A stretch of 64,000 nt of DNA from Dyadobacter sp. 3J3. GTDB lineage: Bacteria; Bacteroidota; Bacteroidia; Cytophagales; Spirosomataceae. The notes beneath the pieces are model-generated. The model saw only the letters and a list, made by a program, of their open reading frames with translations. It made no database searches and was not told where the DNA came from. The stretch lies in assembly GCF_009801115.1 (NCBI RefSeq), contig NZ_VTOL01000001.1:558001-622000 (forward strand), in the 5' to 3' direction. Below are positions 27,611 to 35,635 of this stretch, one piece after another; positions within the stretch are counted from its first letter, which is position 1; every line of letters begins with the position of its first letter. The position numbers and the translations under genes are program-made.

Positions 27611-28060
27611 TCAGAAATAGGGAAAAAATCTGCCGGTACGTTTCCTGTATTCGTGATAGCCTGAATAAACCGACAAAAGCATTTTTTCTTCGTATCTGGA
27701 TTTGTAGTAAAAAAGCAGCAAAAGCATGACCACCAGCATAAGCCGGGTTACACTTTCAGAAAACAAGCCGTAGCCTGTAAGACAAACAAGAATACCGGAA
27801 TAAATGGGATGTCTGACATATTTGAAAAGACCCGTATTGACCAATGTTCCATTACGAACCGGTGACGGGAATGGGGTCAGACTTTTTCTGAGCTGATAAA
27901 TGCTGATCAAACAAACGAGCAAACCTGCAAAGCTAAATATCAGGCCGACTAATTTAAGTTTTTTTGAAAAATGCAAAGCATAAAAGTCAGGCAGGAAGAT
28001 AAACAGGCAGAACAGTACCAGCTGTACACTTACAAAAATCAGGTCTTTTTTTCGGGACAT
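27611..28060 (-). CDS. Isoprenylcysteine carboxyl methyltransferase-family membrane protein
   Basis: The ~149-residue protein (start at the ATG complementing 28058-28060; another ATG nine bases upstream) has four to five hydrophobic segments. It shows the ICMT/phospholipid-methyltransferase signature LFKYVRHPIYSGILVCLTGY and a C-terminal KSRYEEKMLLSVYSGYHEYR. Such proteins methylate lipids or prenylated thiols using SAM, although the bacterial substrates are mostly unknown. It is the first gene of the three-gene operon and lies directly downstream of relics of a Crp/TauE-type operon. Confidence 0.82.
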   Translation of the reverse strand: MSRKKDLIFVSVQLVLFCLFIFLPDFYALHFSKKLKLVGLIFSFAGLLVCLISIYQLRKSLTPFPSPVRNGTLVNTGLFKYVRHPIYSGILVCLTGYGLFSESVTRLMLVVMLLLLFYYKSRYEEKMLLSVYSGYHEYRKRTGRFFPYF

Positions 28061-28103
28061 TATTGGCATAAAACCCTAATTAATTTACAAAAATTAAACT
28101 TTA

Positions 28104-28226
28104 TCACGATTTCTTTATAGGGTTATATACCCCCATTACAGGGACGGTTAGAAATGATTCTCCGCCGCCAATCAGCCCTGGGGAAACACCAATAGATACA
28201 GACGCGCTATATGCTAAAATTTCCAT
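28104..28226 (-). pseudogene. N-terminal remnant of a TauE/SafE (TSUP) permease
   Basis: The 40-codon frame begins MEILAYSASVSIGVSPGLIG and continues GGESFLTVPVMGVYN. It closely follows the usual start of Bacteroidetes sulfite-exporter TauE/SafE-type permeases, in which a GLIGGGGSxLTVP motif is typical. It ends at a TGA after about 40 residues instead of ~260, and no further permease sequence follows. This is therefore a truncated relic. It lies on the same strand just downstream of a Crp/Fnr C-terminal remnant. Confidence 0.6.
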
Positions 28227-28273
28227 TTCATTCAAGTTATTCACAAAGGTGGAAATTCGAAAATAAATGGACA

Positions 28274-28287
28274 GTGACGAATGTCAC
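28274..28287. promoter_or_regulatory. Crp/Fnr-type palindrome (TGAC-N4-GTCA)
   Basis: GTGACGAATGTCAC is a perfect 5+5 palindrome with a 4-bp spacer, matching the TGAC-N4-GTCA core bound by many Crp/Fnr-type regulators. It sits about 50 bp upstream of the TauE-like remnant and next to the remnant of a Crp/Fnr gene, so it is probably the surviving operator of that decayed operon. Confidence 0.5.
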
Positions 28288-28358
28288 AGAGAGAGGGACA
28301 AAGGTTTTTATTTATTCAATCCAAACGATCATATTCCTTAAAAGTTTGATTTTCTTAA

Positions 28359-28577
28359 CTAATCCATTTTTTGCAAAAGCCTAGAAATCACTTCCCGAGT
28401 GGTATTCAGGTCATTAGTAATTTCCTGATGTGTGATGTTAAGCTCTTTGACTTTTGCTGTTTCAAACTGGTTTTTGAGATAAAATTCCAGTCTACCATCC
28501 ATGCCTTTAAAAATGACGCTATCGAGTTCCCAAGGTTCTCGATAATAAAAATTATTTATTTTACTATTATTTGTCAT
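28359..28577 (-). pseudogene. C-terminal remnant of a Crp/Fnr-family regulator
   Basis: The 72-codon frame contains the end of a Crp/Fnr regulator: MDGRLEFYLKNQFETAKVKE, then the winged-helix recognition region ITHQEITNDLNTTREVISRL. The ~140-residue cyclic-nucleotide-binding domain expected before it is missing, and the C-terminal ~15 residues after LLQKMD are also absent. The first ~15 residues (MTNNSKINNFYYRE) do not match the family and are probably fortuitous. It is best called a pseudogene, though expression of a bare HTH peptide cannot be excluded. Confidence 0.65.
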
Positions 28578-28637
28578 ATAAATCCAACCTTTTATTATAA
28601 AATGTAGTCCTAATGAAACAACTCATCTCTCCTTTTA

Positions 28638-29630
28638 ATGAAAAGACTTATCCTTCTTAGTTTAACAGCTTTTTGTTTAACCAGCTGCTGGCCCTTTTTT
28701 TCTCATACCGAGGATGGGAAGTTTCTAGAAGAAGTGGTGCGTCTGGACGAGTTCAATAGTGAATATGATGACTACAATTCCGATTTACCCTCCAACCGAT
28801 CCGAATCAACCCATCTGTTATTTTCATCGAAGAGAGAGAAAAAAAATGTTTTTAATCTTGTTTCTGCCAGAGCGGATTTTAGTTATCACAAAAGACTGGA
28901 AATAAAACCTCATGAAAATGTGGTTGGGTCATATTCCTCTGATCCTTACAGCGGAGTGCAGTTCCTGGCATCCCGCGCAAATGGAAATTTCAATGTGCTT
29001 GGACCCAAGTCGGTATTATTCCCGACAGATTTTAATTACCACAGTGAAAAGAACGATCTAATGTTATTTTACGCTGATGATTCTGACGGTAATCTTGATA
29101 TAAAACACTTAACCTATGGAGGAAACCCCGATCCTGAAAAATTTGACATACTTAACTCTGATAAAGATGATGCCTATCCGACCTTTTCATATCAGGGTGA
29201 TAAAATCTACTTTTGTTCCAATCGCGGTGGCAATTTCGATATTTATGAAGTTACAATTCCACGAACGAGCTCAGAGCATGTTACAAGGGAAAATGTGATT
29301 CATCCCAAGGAATATAGTATAAGAAAAATGGATGAGCTATCCAGTCCTTATGAAGATAAATGTCCTTATTTACTGGAAAATACAATGGTTTTTGTTTCGG
29401 ACAGACCCGGCGGAAAGGGTGGTTTTGATCTTTATACTTCCACATTAGAAAACGGAAAGTGGTCGGCACCGGTAAATGCCGGTGACCGAATAAACACACT
29501 GTATAATGAGTACCGACCCATTTTACCAACAATAAACTTTACCTATAAGCTCATGATATTTTCTTCTGACAGGCCTGGCGGCAAAGGCGGTTTTGATCTT
29601 TACATGACAGGACTGGAAAAAAACTTCTAG
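28638..29630 (+). CDS. PD40/WD40-like beta-propeller lipoprotein
   Basis: The 330-residue protein has a lipoprotein signal (LILLSLTAFCLTSC, Cys near residue 17) and repeated TolB-type propeller motifs: DAYPTFSYQGDKIYFCSNRG, FVSDRPGGKGGFDLYTS and, near the end, SSDRPGGKGGFDLYMTG. PD40 repeats are found in OmpA/Pal-associated and T9SS-associated envelope proteins in Bacteroidetes; no OmpA domain is present here. It is a single rightward gene whose start is divergent from the Crp/Fnr remnant. Confidence 0.82.
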   Translation: MKRLILLSLTAFCLTSCWPFFSHTEDGKFLEEVVRLDEFNSEYDDYNSDLPSNRSESTHLLFSSKREKKNVFNLVSARADFSYHKRLEIKPHENVVGSYSSDPYSGVQFLASRANGNFNVLGPKSVLFPTDFNYHSEKNDLMLFYADDSDGNLDIKHLTYGGNPDPEKFDILNSDKDDAYPTFSYQGDKIYFCSNRGGNFDIYEVTIPRTSSEHVTRENVIHPKEYSIRKMDELSSPYEDKCPYLLENTMVFVSDRPGGKGGFDLYTSTLENGKWSAPVNAGDRINTLYNEYRPILPTINFTYKLMIFSSDRPGGKGGFDLYMTGLEKNF

Positions 29631-29684
29631 ATTACTTTTGTTTTCACCATACCGTTTAGCTCATGGTAACAATTTTTCAGATAA

Positions 29685-29825
29685 TTTCTCCTGACCAATG
29701 CTCAGACAGATTTACGTTCAATCATAAACAAACATAAGGCATATTCAACAATTGATCTCGCTCACAAGCTTGATGATGGTATCATTTCGATACCAAAAGT
29801 AGCAGATAATCTTGGCGTTTGTTAG
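29685..29825 (+). pseudogene. Short protein-like fragment, unknown
   Basis: A 46-codon open stretch with no ATG reads LLTNAQTDLRSIINKHKAYS followed by DLAHKLDDGIISIPKVADNL before a TAG. The composition and helix-like pattern suggest the end of a real gene. It has only a CTG (29691) as a possible start. The family is not recognised. A 7-bp hairpin (29777-29795) lies inside it. Confidence 0.25.
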
Positions 29826-29849
29826 CATATTGTTCTAAAAACGAATACG

Positions 29850-31262
29850 TTACGATTTTACAATTTGCTTAATGAGTAATTCGTAACGATCATCCCGCAA
29901 ACGGTCTGAAAGCCAGTCCCGCACAATAAATTCGAAAAATAGCATTGGCGGCTCGTGGTGATCAATGGCCGCTTGAAAATAATGCACCGCTTTATCAACA
30001 TCGCCCACACAGGCATGTACGATCCCCATATCGTAATTGGCGACAACCTGGGCTTTGCTTAGTGATGTCATTTGTGTAAGAATATCCCAGGCGCTTTCCG
30101 TCTCGTCGGATAGCCCAAATAATGCGCCGCAAGCACTTAATGTGATACCGTTATAGTTGATTTCCAAGGCGGATTCCAGAGCTTCCTGGCTATCCGGGTA
30201 ATTTTTCAAGGTGATAAGATTCAAGCCAGTGATCATGTATCCCCCCCAGAACGAAGGTTCCAGCGCAACGAGTTTTCTTCCCTGAGCAACGGCTTTCTCA
30301 ATATTACCGGCTATCCAGTAAACATAAGCGGCATAAAAGTTATTGATCAGCGAAAATGGTTCTAGCGACAACGCTTGTGCCACATGCTCTTCTGCCTTGA
30401 CCAGATTGCCCGTCAGCGCTGAATACAATGCAAATTGTATATGTAATTCGGCAGCGTTCCAATTCAATTCTAACGCTTTATTGAAAGCCAAAGAAGCATT
30501 GGTAAAGTCCCATTCGTATAACATTTGCATACGCGCCATCGCCAGATAACTTTCCGCAATACTGCTGTCCAGCTCCAGAGCTTGTTCCGTCGCCTGTTTC
30601 ATTAAGGGCAAAGCATTGGCCGCGGGAAGAAGGCGGTAAAACCACATATTCAGATAACAGGAGGCAATACCTGCATAAGCGATCGCATACGTTGGTTCCA
30701 GTTTAATAGCCGACTGAAAATATCCGATGGCTCTATTAAATACGTCGGCTCCTGCAAATTTGTTATGATAAAAACGCCCATGCAAATATAGTTGGTAAGC
30801 TTCCGGATTATTGGTGTATCTTTTGAAAGCCGTCACCTGCTCGCTGCCTAGTAATTGTATTTTTATTTGTTTCAAAATCGCAAGCGCAATCTCATCCTGA
30901 ATGTCAAAAATATCGATCAGTTCCCGGTCGTATTTCTCCGACCAGATATGATATCCGTCCGCTACATTGATAAGATTTGCTGTAATACGCAACTTGTTTC
31001 CAGATTTCCGTATACTTCCTTCCAGAATATGATTGACGTTCAGTTGCTCACCAATCACCCTAACGTCCTGATTTTTACCTTTAAAAGTAAAAGAAGATGT
31101 ACGCCCGGCGATCTGCAAATCAGGCACATGACTTAAAACATTAATAATTTCCTCTGTCACGCCATCACTAAAATACTCCTGCTCCGGATCATTGCTAAGG
31201 TTCAAAAATGGTAAAACAGCAATGGACATTTTCTGAGCTGTCGATTTTGTATTTTTTTCCAT
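29850..31262 (-). CDS. TolB-like/TPR protein
   Basis: The 470-residue protein starts with the FlgO/TolB-like domain seen in adenylate-cyclase-like and CadC-like regulators: SIAVLPFLNLSNDPEQEYFS, GVTEEIINVLSHVPDLQIAG, LNVNHILEGSIRKSGNKLRI and DGYHIWSEKYDRELIDIFDI (residues ~10-140). About ten TPR-like repeats follow (GRFYHNKFAGADVFNRAIGY; LALEPFSLINNFYAAYVYW). No HTH, cyclase domain, signal peptide or membrane helix is seen, so it is probably cytosolic. It resembles the C-terminal part of the AraC-type regulator at 35636-37531. Confidence 0.8.
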   Translation of the reverse strand: MEKNTKSTAQKMSIAVLPFLNLSNDPEQEYFSDGVTEEIINVLSHVPDLQIAGRTSSFTFKGKNQDVRVIGEQLNVNHILEGSIRKSGNKLRITANLINVADGYHIWSEKYDRELIDIFDIQDEIALAILKQIKIQLLGSEQVTAFKRYTNNPEAYQLYLHGRFYHNKFAGADVFNRAIGYFQSAIKLEPTYAIAYAGIASCYLNMWFYRLLPAANALPLMKQATEQALELDSSIAESYLAMARMQMLYEWDFTNASLAFNKALELNWNAAELHIQFALYSALTGNLVKAEEHVAQALSLEPFSLINNFYAAYVYWIAGNIEKAVAQGRKLVALEPSFWGGYMITGLNLITLKNYPDSQEALESALEINYNGITLSACGALFGLSDETESAWDILTQMTSLSKAQVVANYDMGIVHACVGDVDKAVHYFQAAIDHHEPPMLFFEFIVRDWLSDRLRDDRYELLIKQIVKS

Positions 31263-31489
31263 GGCAGACTGGTTTCTAAATTCGATTGGGTAATTTGTAA
31301 AGCTTCGGAAAAGTTCTTAATGAAATTCTGAAAACTTTCGATGACCACAAGATACGCAATTTATGAAATCCTGTAAATCTAAATTTCACGTTTAAAAAAA
31401 GCTTTACAAACTGCCGCCAACGGAAAATACTTTACTCCAAATATAAACCGGTGGCACCGGGGCAGGACCACTTTTTGAATATTCATATC

Positions 31490-32356
31490 TCATTCCCTGA
31501 TCACAAAAGAAGCTGTCGACTGCTGACCGGCGCAAATAATTTTCGCTATGTACAAACCTGCCGTAAGTTTTGGAAGTCTGCCAAGTGCAATTTGTTTGTC
31601 ATTTCTTACTTTCAAGCGATTGTTTTTATAAAGTACTTGACCTTTACTATCCAAAATTGTCAAATCAATTTCCCCCGAAGCATCATTCCCCGCAATCTGA
31701 AAAAAGGTATTGTTTTGCGTTCCGGGATTTGGAATGGTTATAAAAGTCAATAATTCTCTGAAACCGTTGACCGCAATAATACGTGAATATTCGAACGAGC
31801 CGTCATAATCCAGTTGTTTCAGACGATAATAGGTTACGTTTTCGTTTGAAAACAGATCAGAAAATGCATAGGTTTTATTCTTTGCAACCGTCCCGCCGCC
31901 ATCAACAAAACCAACTTTTTCAAAATCAATAGTCCCGGTAAGCGATCTTTCAATTTCAAAACCGGCATTATTTGTTTCCGAAGAAGTTTCCCATGTCAGC
32001 CCCACCCGGCTTGCGTCAATCCGTTCGCCTTTGAAGGAAATCAAGTTTACGGGCAAAGGTGTAACACTGCAGACATACTTTCCGCAAATTTCAGCGGTGC
32101 GCAAAACAACACCTTCACGTTTTGCCAGAATTCCATTTACTCCGTACAATTTAGCGTAGTACTCGGGAGTACTTCGCGCTCGTATTTCTTCCAGTTTTTC
32201 CTGAACCGGCAATTTAATTAACTTAACTAAATTGGTCTTCCACTCCGGAATCTTCATTACTGAGTGGGAAAAAGTTTGTGCATACACGCCAAACGGAGAA
32301 ATAGCGAACACTAAATACAACACCCGGCACAAATTGATAACAAAGTCTTTCATCAT
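31490..32356 (-). CDS. T9SS-sorted exported protein
   Basis: From MMKDFVINLCRVLYLVFAIS (start complement at 32354-32356) the protein has ~288 residues and a signal peptide ending near GVYAQ. The middle has an FN3-like region common in Cytophagales adhesins (LPVNLISFKGERI, VGLTWETSSETNNAGFEIER, VTYYRLKQLDYDG). The end is a type A T9SS sorting domain (ITIPNPGTQNNTFFQI, LTAGLYIAKI). It should be secreted and surface-attached. The start codon lies 1 bp after the stop of the Hcp-like gene, so the two are translationally linked. A longer in-frame start overlaps that gene and lacks a clean signal. Confidence 0.8.
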   Translation of the reverse strand: MMKDFVINLCRVLYLVFAISPFGVYAQTFSHSVMKIPEWKTNLVKLIKLPVQEKLEEIRARSTPEYYAKLYGVNGILAKREGVVLRTAEICGKYVCSVTPLPVNLISFKGERIDASRVGLTWETSSETNNAGFEIERSLTGTIDFEKVGFVDGGGTVAKNKTYAFSDLFSNENVTYYRLKQLDYDGSFEYSRIIAVNGFRELLTFITIPNPGTQNNTFFQIAGNDASGEIDLTILDSKGQVLYKNNRLKVRNDKQIALGRLPKLTAGLYIAKIICAGQQSTASFVIRE

Positions 32357-32357
32357 G

Positions 32358-32852
32358 TCAATAAGTAGGCGTATTTGTTGTGAGGTTCCACATGAAGGTA
32401 CCAATTTTGACAGCCGTGTAGTTCAGAGATATTGATTCGGTAAATCCTGAACATGTCGCGCAACCACCATCCTGGCTAGAACCACTAATGCTGTAAGAAC
32501 TGATCGTTACACCTTTAAGCTGAATGGTAAGCACCGCTGACGGCGAAGCTGTTGCATAAACACGGATTTCAACGCCATCGGTAGACGTGCCCAACACTGC
32601 AAGTTTCTGCATATCAATACTTGTAACATCGTTATTTTTAATTACAGAATAGTCTGCAAATGAAGGAGCACTCGTCGGGTTTGGCTTTGTAAATCCGTTA
32701 GATAATGCGTATAGATATACCTCGTCCTGGTGCCCTTTTACACCTTTGCCAACGGTTATCCCCGGATAGTACAAATAATAATTCTGAGCCTGACTTGCAA
32801 ATGATAGAAAAATAAGAGCAAATAAAAATGAGTAGAAGTGTTTAGTTTTCAT
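32358..32852 (-). CDS. Exported Hcp-like protein
   Basis: A Sec signal peptide (YSFLFALIFLSFASQAQ) precedes ~140 residues that follow the Hcp (T6SS tube, PF05638) pattern: an opening Y-PGITVGKGVKGHQDEVYL, FTKPNPTSAPSFADYSVIKN, VEIRVYATASP-VLTIQLKGVT, ISSYSISGS and the closing FTESISLNYTAVKIGT. Canonical Hcp is cytoplasmic and has no signal peptide, so this protein would act outside the inner membrane. No other T6SS gene is in the window. It sits between two T9SS cargo genes in one run. The Hcp assignment rests on my reading of the motif order. Confidence 0.6.
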   Translation of the reverse strand: MKTKHFYSFLFALIFLSFASQAQNYYLYYPGITVGKGVKGHQDEVYLYALSNGFTKPNPTSAPSFADYSVIKNNDVTSIDMQKLAVLGTSTDGVEIRVYATASPSAVLTIQLKGVTISSYSISGSSQDGGCATCSGFTESISLNYTAVKIGTFMWNLTTNTPTY

Positions 32853-32915
32853 AATGTAAGTACTGGTTAAATAACTGTTTTTGATAAAAAATATAAGATG
32901 AAATTGAATTCAGAA

Positions 32916-34787
32916 CTATCTGGAAATTAATATTTTAGTATTATAAAACTCTTTACTATTCTTCAACAGTTTTACAACATATATTCCCGGACTGAATGAG
33001 CGGATTTTAATGGTATTTCGAAGATTTTTCCCGATGTTGCTGTATACCTTTTGACCGGTTGTATTATAAATTTCAATTCCGGAAACGGACTCCCAGTCAG
33101 CCGTTTCGATGTTCAGTATTTCCGAAACAGGGTTTGGAAAAATTTTCGTCAGATTTTCTTTATCAAAATTCATCATACGTATCCGGCTAAAAGCATACGA
33201 AGCATCCCGGTCGACCATTTTCAAACGATAATAGTTAGCATTTGCAAAGGGAAGATTATCAGTTACCTGATAATGCTGAGCGGCTTTTGAATCTCCGCGT
33301 GCCGAAATGGTTTCCAGCTTTTTCCATATTTTGGCATCCATGCTATGCTGCACTTCAAAATAATCACTATTAACTTCTTCGGTTGTGGACCAGCTGATCA
33401 AGGCGGTTTCGTTCTCCCGGGAAACATCGAAGGAAATTAGCGTAACCGGAAGAGGTGTACAAGGCAGAGAAACACTAAAAATTGCATACGGACTTTTAAA
33501 CCTCGCATCCCGTAAGTTTAAAACAAAATTGCGTTTTCCCTGTGCCGGGGAAGTTGCGAGGTTAGTATATCGCAATGCATCCAATAACAACTCTGCCTGA
33601 GATTTTGTAAACGTTGTTGACGATGCAAAAGATATTATGTTGAGTACCACACCGGAAACCGTGCTAACGGTTTTTGTCACATTAAATACTACACCACCAA
33701 TAGAGACCACCGTTGCCACACCTGCTGAGGTAAAGTTCAGATCATAGGAAGATGTACCTGCATCTGCACCATTGATCAGAAGCTTTTCATTGTCTCCATC
33801 AAGAATTGCGGAAAAGGGATAAGTAACATCCAGGGATACGAGTAATTGGTTGGCAACCGGAACATTGGTTTGTGAACTCTTTGAGAAGGGAATTTCTGAG
33901 TCACATGAAGTTTCTACATTATCTACTCCGATTGTGCCGGTATTAAGGTCTATTGCCGGAGCCGAAGTCGTCAAAGATATAAAATCAGCTCCTGAGGAAA
34001 AATCCAGAAAAAATAGGGAAATGCCGTCTCCGTAACTTCCGGCGATTAATGTAAATTTGCTGATATTATTATTACTGACAAGAACTCTTGTGCGTGGATC
34101 CGTGATAGGATTTAGATTTACAGTCTGGTTTGCAGTAAATGCTGTTAAACCTGTCGATGCGTCATACGCTGCAGTAACACGTGTGATGGAACCTTGATCG
34201 CTGGAAAGCTGGCTTGAATTGAAACCGGTAAATTTATTGTACTGAAACGATCCCGGAAAACCGTTTCCATCCAGATCATAAGTATTTAATTTGACATTCT
34301 GAAGTGTTACATTGGTGCCTTTCAGCGTTTCGGCATCAAAAGACCCGCCCAAAATAAACTGGAATTCAAACTGGACATTTCCTCCTCCTGCTAAAAAATA
34401 AATTTGAGGAGAAAAATAATTTGGTGCGTTATTGTCAAAAAAAACCGGCGTGGTAAGCGATACCCTGTTCTCATCAAACGCTTCCCAGGTATCTACGTTG
34501 GTAACACTGACTGTTTTGACAATACAATCAATAACCGGGCCGTTAGTTATTGTCCTCACGCCTTCAAATAAGGTGATATCGCCAGGTTGCGTCCCCGTGG
34601 AGGCATCCGGATAATGCTTCACCAAGTGACCGGCAGCAGATTCAAGAAAATTTATCTGGCCATTCTCGTTATCATAATATAAAGTTGCAGGTACCTGAGC
34701 CCTGGTTGAAAAAGACCAGGAAAATAGCAGCATGAATACTAATAAAAACTTTCCTTCGTAGTTCCTCTTAATGTAAAGTAGATACAT
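32916..34787 (-). CDS. Large T9SS-sorted exported protein
   Basis: The 623-residue protein has a signal peptide (LLVFMLLFSWSFSTRAQ) and a beta-rich central region with many Asn, Thr and Ser. Around residues 440-540 there is an FN3-like module (LPVTLISFDVSRENETALIS, YFEVQHSMDAKIWKKLETIS, ANYYRLKMVDRDASYAFSRI). It ends with a type A T9SS sorting domain (KIFPNPVSEILNIETADWES, SFSPGIYVVKLLKN). It is likely a cell-surface protein of unknown binding partner. It starts 33 bp after the NTF2-like gene and ends 63 bp before the Hcp-like gene. Confidence 0.82.
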   Translation of the reverse strand: MYLLYIKRNYEGKFLLVFMLLFSWSFSTRAQVPATLYYDNENGQINFLESAAGHLVKHYPDASTGTQPGDITLFEGVRTITNGPVIDCIVKTVSVTNVDTWEAFDENRVSLTTPVFFDNNAPNYFSPQIYFLAGGGNVQFEFQFILGGSFDAETLKGTNVTLQNVKLNTYDLDGNGFPGSFQYNKFTGFNSSQLSSDQGSITRVTAAYDASTGLTAFTANQTVNLNPITDPRTRVLVSNNNISKFTLIAGSYGDGISLFFLDFSSGADFISLTTSAPAIDLNTGTIGVDNVETSCDSEIPFSKSSQTNVPVANQLLVSLDVTYPFSAILDGDNEKLLINGADAGTSSYDLNFTSAGVATVVSIGGVVFNVTKTVSTVSGVVLNIISFASSTTFTKSQAELLLDALRYTNLATSPAQGKRNFVLNLRDARFKSPYAIFSVSLPCTPLPVTLISFDVSRENETALISWSTTEEVNSDYFEVQHSMDAKIWKKLETISARGDSKAAQHYQVTDNLPFANANYYRLKMVDRDASYAFSRIRMMNFDKENLTKIFPNPVSEILNIETADWESVSGIEIYNTTGQKVYSNIGKNLRNTIKIRSFSPGIYVVKLLKNSKEFYNTKILISR

Positions 34788-34820
34788 GTGATTACTGTTA
34801 AATGGTAAAAGTTAACTGGG

Positions 34821-35438
34821 TTAAATATTATATTCCGGAAATAGAGTATTCAATTTCAAGCGGAAATCAGGGGTAAGTTTTCCGGCAATATTTTTATCCT
34901 TTTGCATATTCACAATTCGTGACGTATCATAATAAGTTTGATAGCCATCAATCAATTTATTTTCATCAAAATGGATAATAAATTTCATTTTGACCGAAAC
35001 TGAGCCTTTTTCATAAATTATATTATTTGAAAAATAAGCAATTACCTGAATGCCCGGCAATTCACCTTTTTTCCCTTTTTTTTCAATACAAATGGGTACA
35101 TAATGTGCATTTTCAATGGTCATGGATTTGATCCCTGAAACTGCAATATAATTGCTCCACCAGGCCAGTAAAGCCGATTTTCCAGTCAGCTTATTAGTTG
35201 TCCTTTCATTTCTGTCCGGGAAATAGTAGACCACACTATCGCTCAGCATTGTACCCCAGGTTTCCAGATCAAAGTCCGCCATCACGTCAAGTGATTTTTC
35301 GGCAAGGATTGCATACGACGATGACACCTTTTTGAAGCTTTCCATTTCTGAACGGTCAACACTACATGTGGTTCCGTTAAGCATAAGAATAACGCCGATA
35401 AAAAAAGCAATGAACGGTCTTTCAGGGATCATTTTCAT
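34821..35438 (-). CDS. NTF2-like (SnoaL-type) lipoprotein
   Basis: The 205-residue protein has an N-terminal hydrophobic segment ending in Cys (FFIGVILMLNGTTC), suggesting a lipoprotein. The following domain has SnoaL/NTF2-like features: YAILAEKSLDVMADFDLETW, MLSDSVVYYFPD, TGKSALLAWWSNYIAVSGIK and FIIHFDENKLIDGYQTYYDT. Such cone-shaped folds bind small molecules; the function here is unknown. It is the first gene of the run to 31490, and its upstream region carries three 14-bp direct repeats. Confidence 0.7.
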   Translation of the reverse strand: MKMIPERPFIAFFIGVILMLNGTTCSVDRSEMESFKKVSSSYAILAEKSLDVMADFDLETWGTMLSDSVVYYFPDRNERTTNKLTGKSALLAWWSNYIAVSGIKSMTIENAHYVPICIEKKGKKGELPGIQVIAYFSNNIIYEKGSVSVKMKFIIHFDENKLIDGYQTYYDTSRIVNMQKDKNIAGKLTPDFRLKLNTLFPEYNI

Positions 35439-35510
35439 CTTATTTTTCCAGATGCGTTGAGAAAGCCAGGTATTAAAACAAAACTAAATGGCTCCTTTTG
35501 GAGTACGTTG

Positions 35511-35585
35511 GTATATCTGGTCAATTGCTTGGCTTATTGTTTCGGGATTCGTTTATTTGGTCAACTCTTTAGTCTATTTGGTCAA
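35511..35585 (-). promoter_or_regulatory. Three-copy 14-bp direct repeat, probable operator
   Basis: GTATATCTGGTCAA (35511-35524), GTTTATTTGGTCAA (35551-35564) and GTCTATTTGGTCAA (35572-35585) lie upstream of the leftward NTF2-like/T9SS/Hcp run. Start-to-start spacings are 40 and 21 bp, about four and two helical turns, so all face the same side of the DNA. On the coding strand each reads TTGACCARATANAC. An AraC-type dimer or the adjacent regulator could bind here. Confidence 0.5.
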
Positions 35586-35635
35586 ACGCGCCATTGCGGA
35601 AAAATGAAGGTATTTTTTACTGGGATAAAAGAACA

